Shown here piece after piece: positions 62,274 through 64,000 of a DNA stretch of 64,000 nt. The DNA comes from Roseburia sp. 1XD42-69. Its GTDB lineage: Bacteria; Bacillota; Clostridia; Lachnospirales; Lachnospiraceae. The notes beneath the pieces are model-generated. The model was not told where the DNA came from. It was given only the letters and a program-made list of their open reading frames with translations, and searched no databases. Every line of letters starts with the position of its first letter. Position 1 is the stretch's first letter. Made by a program: the position numbers and the translations under genes. The DNA is taken from the NCBI RefSeq assembly GCF_003612565.1, contig NZ_RAZG01000006.1, forward strand, positions 62,001-126,000, in the 5' to 3' direction.

Positions 62274-64000
62274 TGGCTAAGAGAAATACATATTTTGAAG
62301 ATGAGGTCGTGATGAAAAAGATAGATATGAAACAGCTTTTCAAGGTGTTTCGGTATATCTGTCCCTATAAAAAAACAGTGGTTCTTGTGGTATTTCTCAT
62401 GCTGTTTTCCGCAGGAATTTCCATGCTCTCCCCTTTGCTGCTAAAGCAGATTATAAATGTGGTGGTCGTAAAAGAGGATTACCGGATGCTGGCCTTGGTG
62501 GTTGTGGGAATGGTTTTTCTGGCATTTTTGGATATCGGAATCACTTTTGTCCACCAGATTCTTTCGGGAATTATGGGCCAGGGGGTGATTGCCTCCATCC
62601 GGCAGGATATTTTTTACAAGCTGCAGAAACTTCCCTTTGACTACTTTGACTCCCGGCCGGACGGGAAAATTGTAATCCGGGTGACGGATTATATCAATGA
62701 TCTGGCTAATTTTTTTGCCAATTACCTGGTGCAGCTTTTGGTTTATATCGCCAAAATATTTATCGTGACTTTTTTTATGCTTTCCATATCCCCGGTTTTA
62801 ACAGGGGCTGTGTTTCTGGCAGTGCTGCCCATGATGGCCTGCGTTTTTGGACTGAGATACTGTGTCCGTAAGATTTTTCCATCCCACCGGGCAAAAATGG
62901 CAAACCGCACCGCATTTTTGGTGGAAACGATTATGGGGGAGAAAATTGTAAAGAGTTATAACCGTTCACAGCTAAACAGGGAAATTTATATAAACGTCCA
63001 TCAGGACAGTGTGGATACCTGGCTTCGCATTGTAAGGCGCATTCAGTTGAATACCCCCATTGTGGAATTTTTCTGGAATTTGGGCACATTTTTTTATACG
63101 GATTTGCCCTGTCCTTGGTTTTACAGGGAAATACGGGGATGGATGCGGGGACGGTGGTGGTATTTACCAGCTATATGAGCCTGTTTTCAGGGCCCTTAAC
63201 CCAGATAGCTTATATTATCCAGCAGCTTGCCCAGGTGAGTTCCAATTTGGAGCAGGTATTTGACACCATTGATTATCCCCTGGAGATACCTGAGGAGGAG
63301 AATGCCATGAATCTGTCCCATATCCAGGGAAAAGTGGATTTTAATCATGTTACCTTTCAGTATGAGGAGGGTATCCCGGTATTGACAGATTTTAATCTTC
63401 ATGTGAAACCTGGGGAAACGATTGCCCTTGTCGGGCCTACAGGGGTGGGGAAAACTACGATTATCAACCTCTTGACCCGGTTTTATGATGTCACTGCCGG
63501 GGAGGTAAAAATTGACGATATCAATGTAAAACAGGTGTCTCTTCACTCCCTGCGAAAGGAAGTGGGGGTGTTGATGCAGGACCCCTTTATCTTTAAGGGA
63601 ACAGTTTTGGAAAACATACGCTACGGAAGGCCGGAGGCCACAGACCAGGAATGTATGGAAGCCGCAGAGCTGATTCATGCCCAGGAACATATCCTGCAGA
63701 TGAAGGACGGGTATCACCATATGCTGGATGAGAGGGGGCAGGGCCTCTCCGCCGGGGAGAAACAGTTAATCAGTTTTGCAAGGATAGTACTGAAAAATCC
63801 TTCCATTGTTATTTTAGACGAGGCCACCAGCTCCATTGACACGGAGACGGAACAGCTTATAAAAGAGGCTCTGGATAAGATTCTTGCAGATAAAACGGCC
63901 TTTATTGTGGCCCACAGGCTTTCCACTGTGCGCAGTGCAGACAGGATACTCTATATTATGGACGGGGAGATAAAGGAACAGGGAAATCATGAAGAACTGA
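62273..64000 (+). pseudogene. ABC exporter half-transporter B, frameshifted; runs off the window
   Basis: The second subunit begins at an ATG overlapping the previous stop by one base. The transmembrane domain reads normally for about 270 residues to WNLGTFF. At the T7 run 63089-63095 the frame must move by -1 to continue as LYGFALSLVLQGN. The zero frame stops at 63178. The -1 frame stays open to the window end and holds Walker A GPTGVGKTT, QDPFIFKG, LSAGEKQLISFA, Walker B IVILDEATSSID and AHRLSTV. One base lost in the homopolymer explains the break. Transcriptional or ribosomal slippage, or a sequencing error, are alternatives. Confidence 0.85.

Noticed and set aside
63089-63095. Programmed -1 frameshift site in the second ABC subunit
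   Set aside because: T7 could slip, but no stimulatory structure is apparent, and the sister subunit is plainly broken by deletions, so simple decay is the better explanation.

Overview
The window looks like chromosomal DNA of a motile, anaerobic, Gram-positive gut-type clostridium, most likely a Lachnospiraceae member. The reasons are strong AGGAGG-type ribosome binding sites, several flagellin genes behind sigma-28 (SigD/FliA-like) promoters, HemZ-type radical SAM protein, RelA/SpoT homologue, PadR/DUF1700 pair, CsoR/CopA, DUF3737, and FN3-rich secreted proteins. The assignment rests on family knowledge, not on a database search. No rRNA, tRNA or CRISPR array was recognised.

Positions 1-14,600 are an accessory, AT-richer region. 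Three flagellins of about 600 to over 767 residues lie on the minus strand (1-2302, 4875-6680, 9496-11541). They share nearly identical ends but have unrelated central domains; the third carries a glycine-rich GAGIG-repeat domain that looks like a beta-helix. Each has its own sigma-28 promoter, and a Sel1-repeat protein gene (2427-3659) has one too. Between the flagellins lie relics of Rpn-type PD-(D/E)XK genes, one of them split by a decayed tandem tyrosine-recombinase element. An AAA-ATPase/nuclease fusion gene, an XRE regulator with a palindromic operator, and two tiny paralogous ORFs follow.

Positions 14,600-27,400 are mostly housekeeping: hydrolase, amidase with FN3 domains, cyclophilin, acetyltransferase, then a compact plus-strand run rel - MBL hydrolase - hemZ - hisS - aspS - lspA-like. 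The lspA-like gene runs straight into another Rpn relic. Positions 27,700-34,950 encode cell-surface and regulatory proteins: a 1275-residue FN3 surface protein with a structured 5' leader, an XRE regulator, an SH3b-NlpC/P60 hydrolase, a degenerate response regulator, and a protein built on exact 21-bp heptad repeats.

Positions 34,950-48,600 carry rpiB, ybaK, larE, two MATE exporters, PadR/DUF1700, a Smr-less MutS2-like ATPase behind a leader-peptide/terminator arrangement, and a CsoR-controlled copper operon whose CopA ends in a CopZ-like domain with its own start signals. A 160-bp MITE-like hairpin lies at 35,962-36,124. Positions 48,700-52,600 form a hypB - Fe-S/FAD oxidoreductase - hypA operon. 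Positions 52,700-64,000 carry a CPBP protease, a GntR regulator, an ATPase plus PD-(D/E)XK-like two-gene cassette that resembles a defence module, a two-component system with an ABC transporter whose two promoters share one motif at identical spacing, and a heterodimeric ABC exporter in which both subunit genes are broken.
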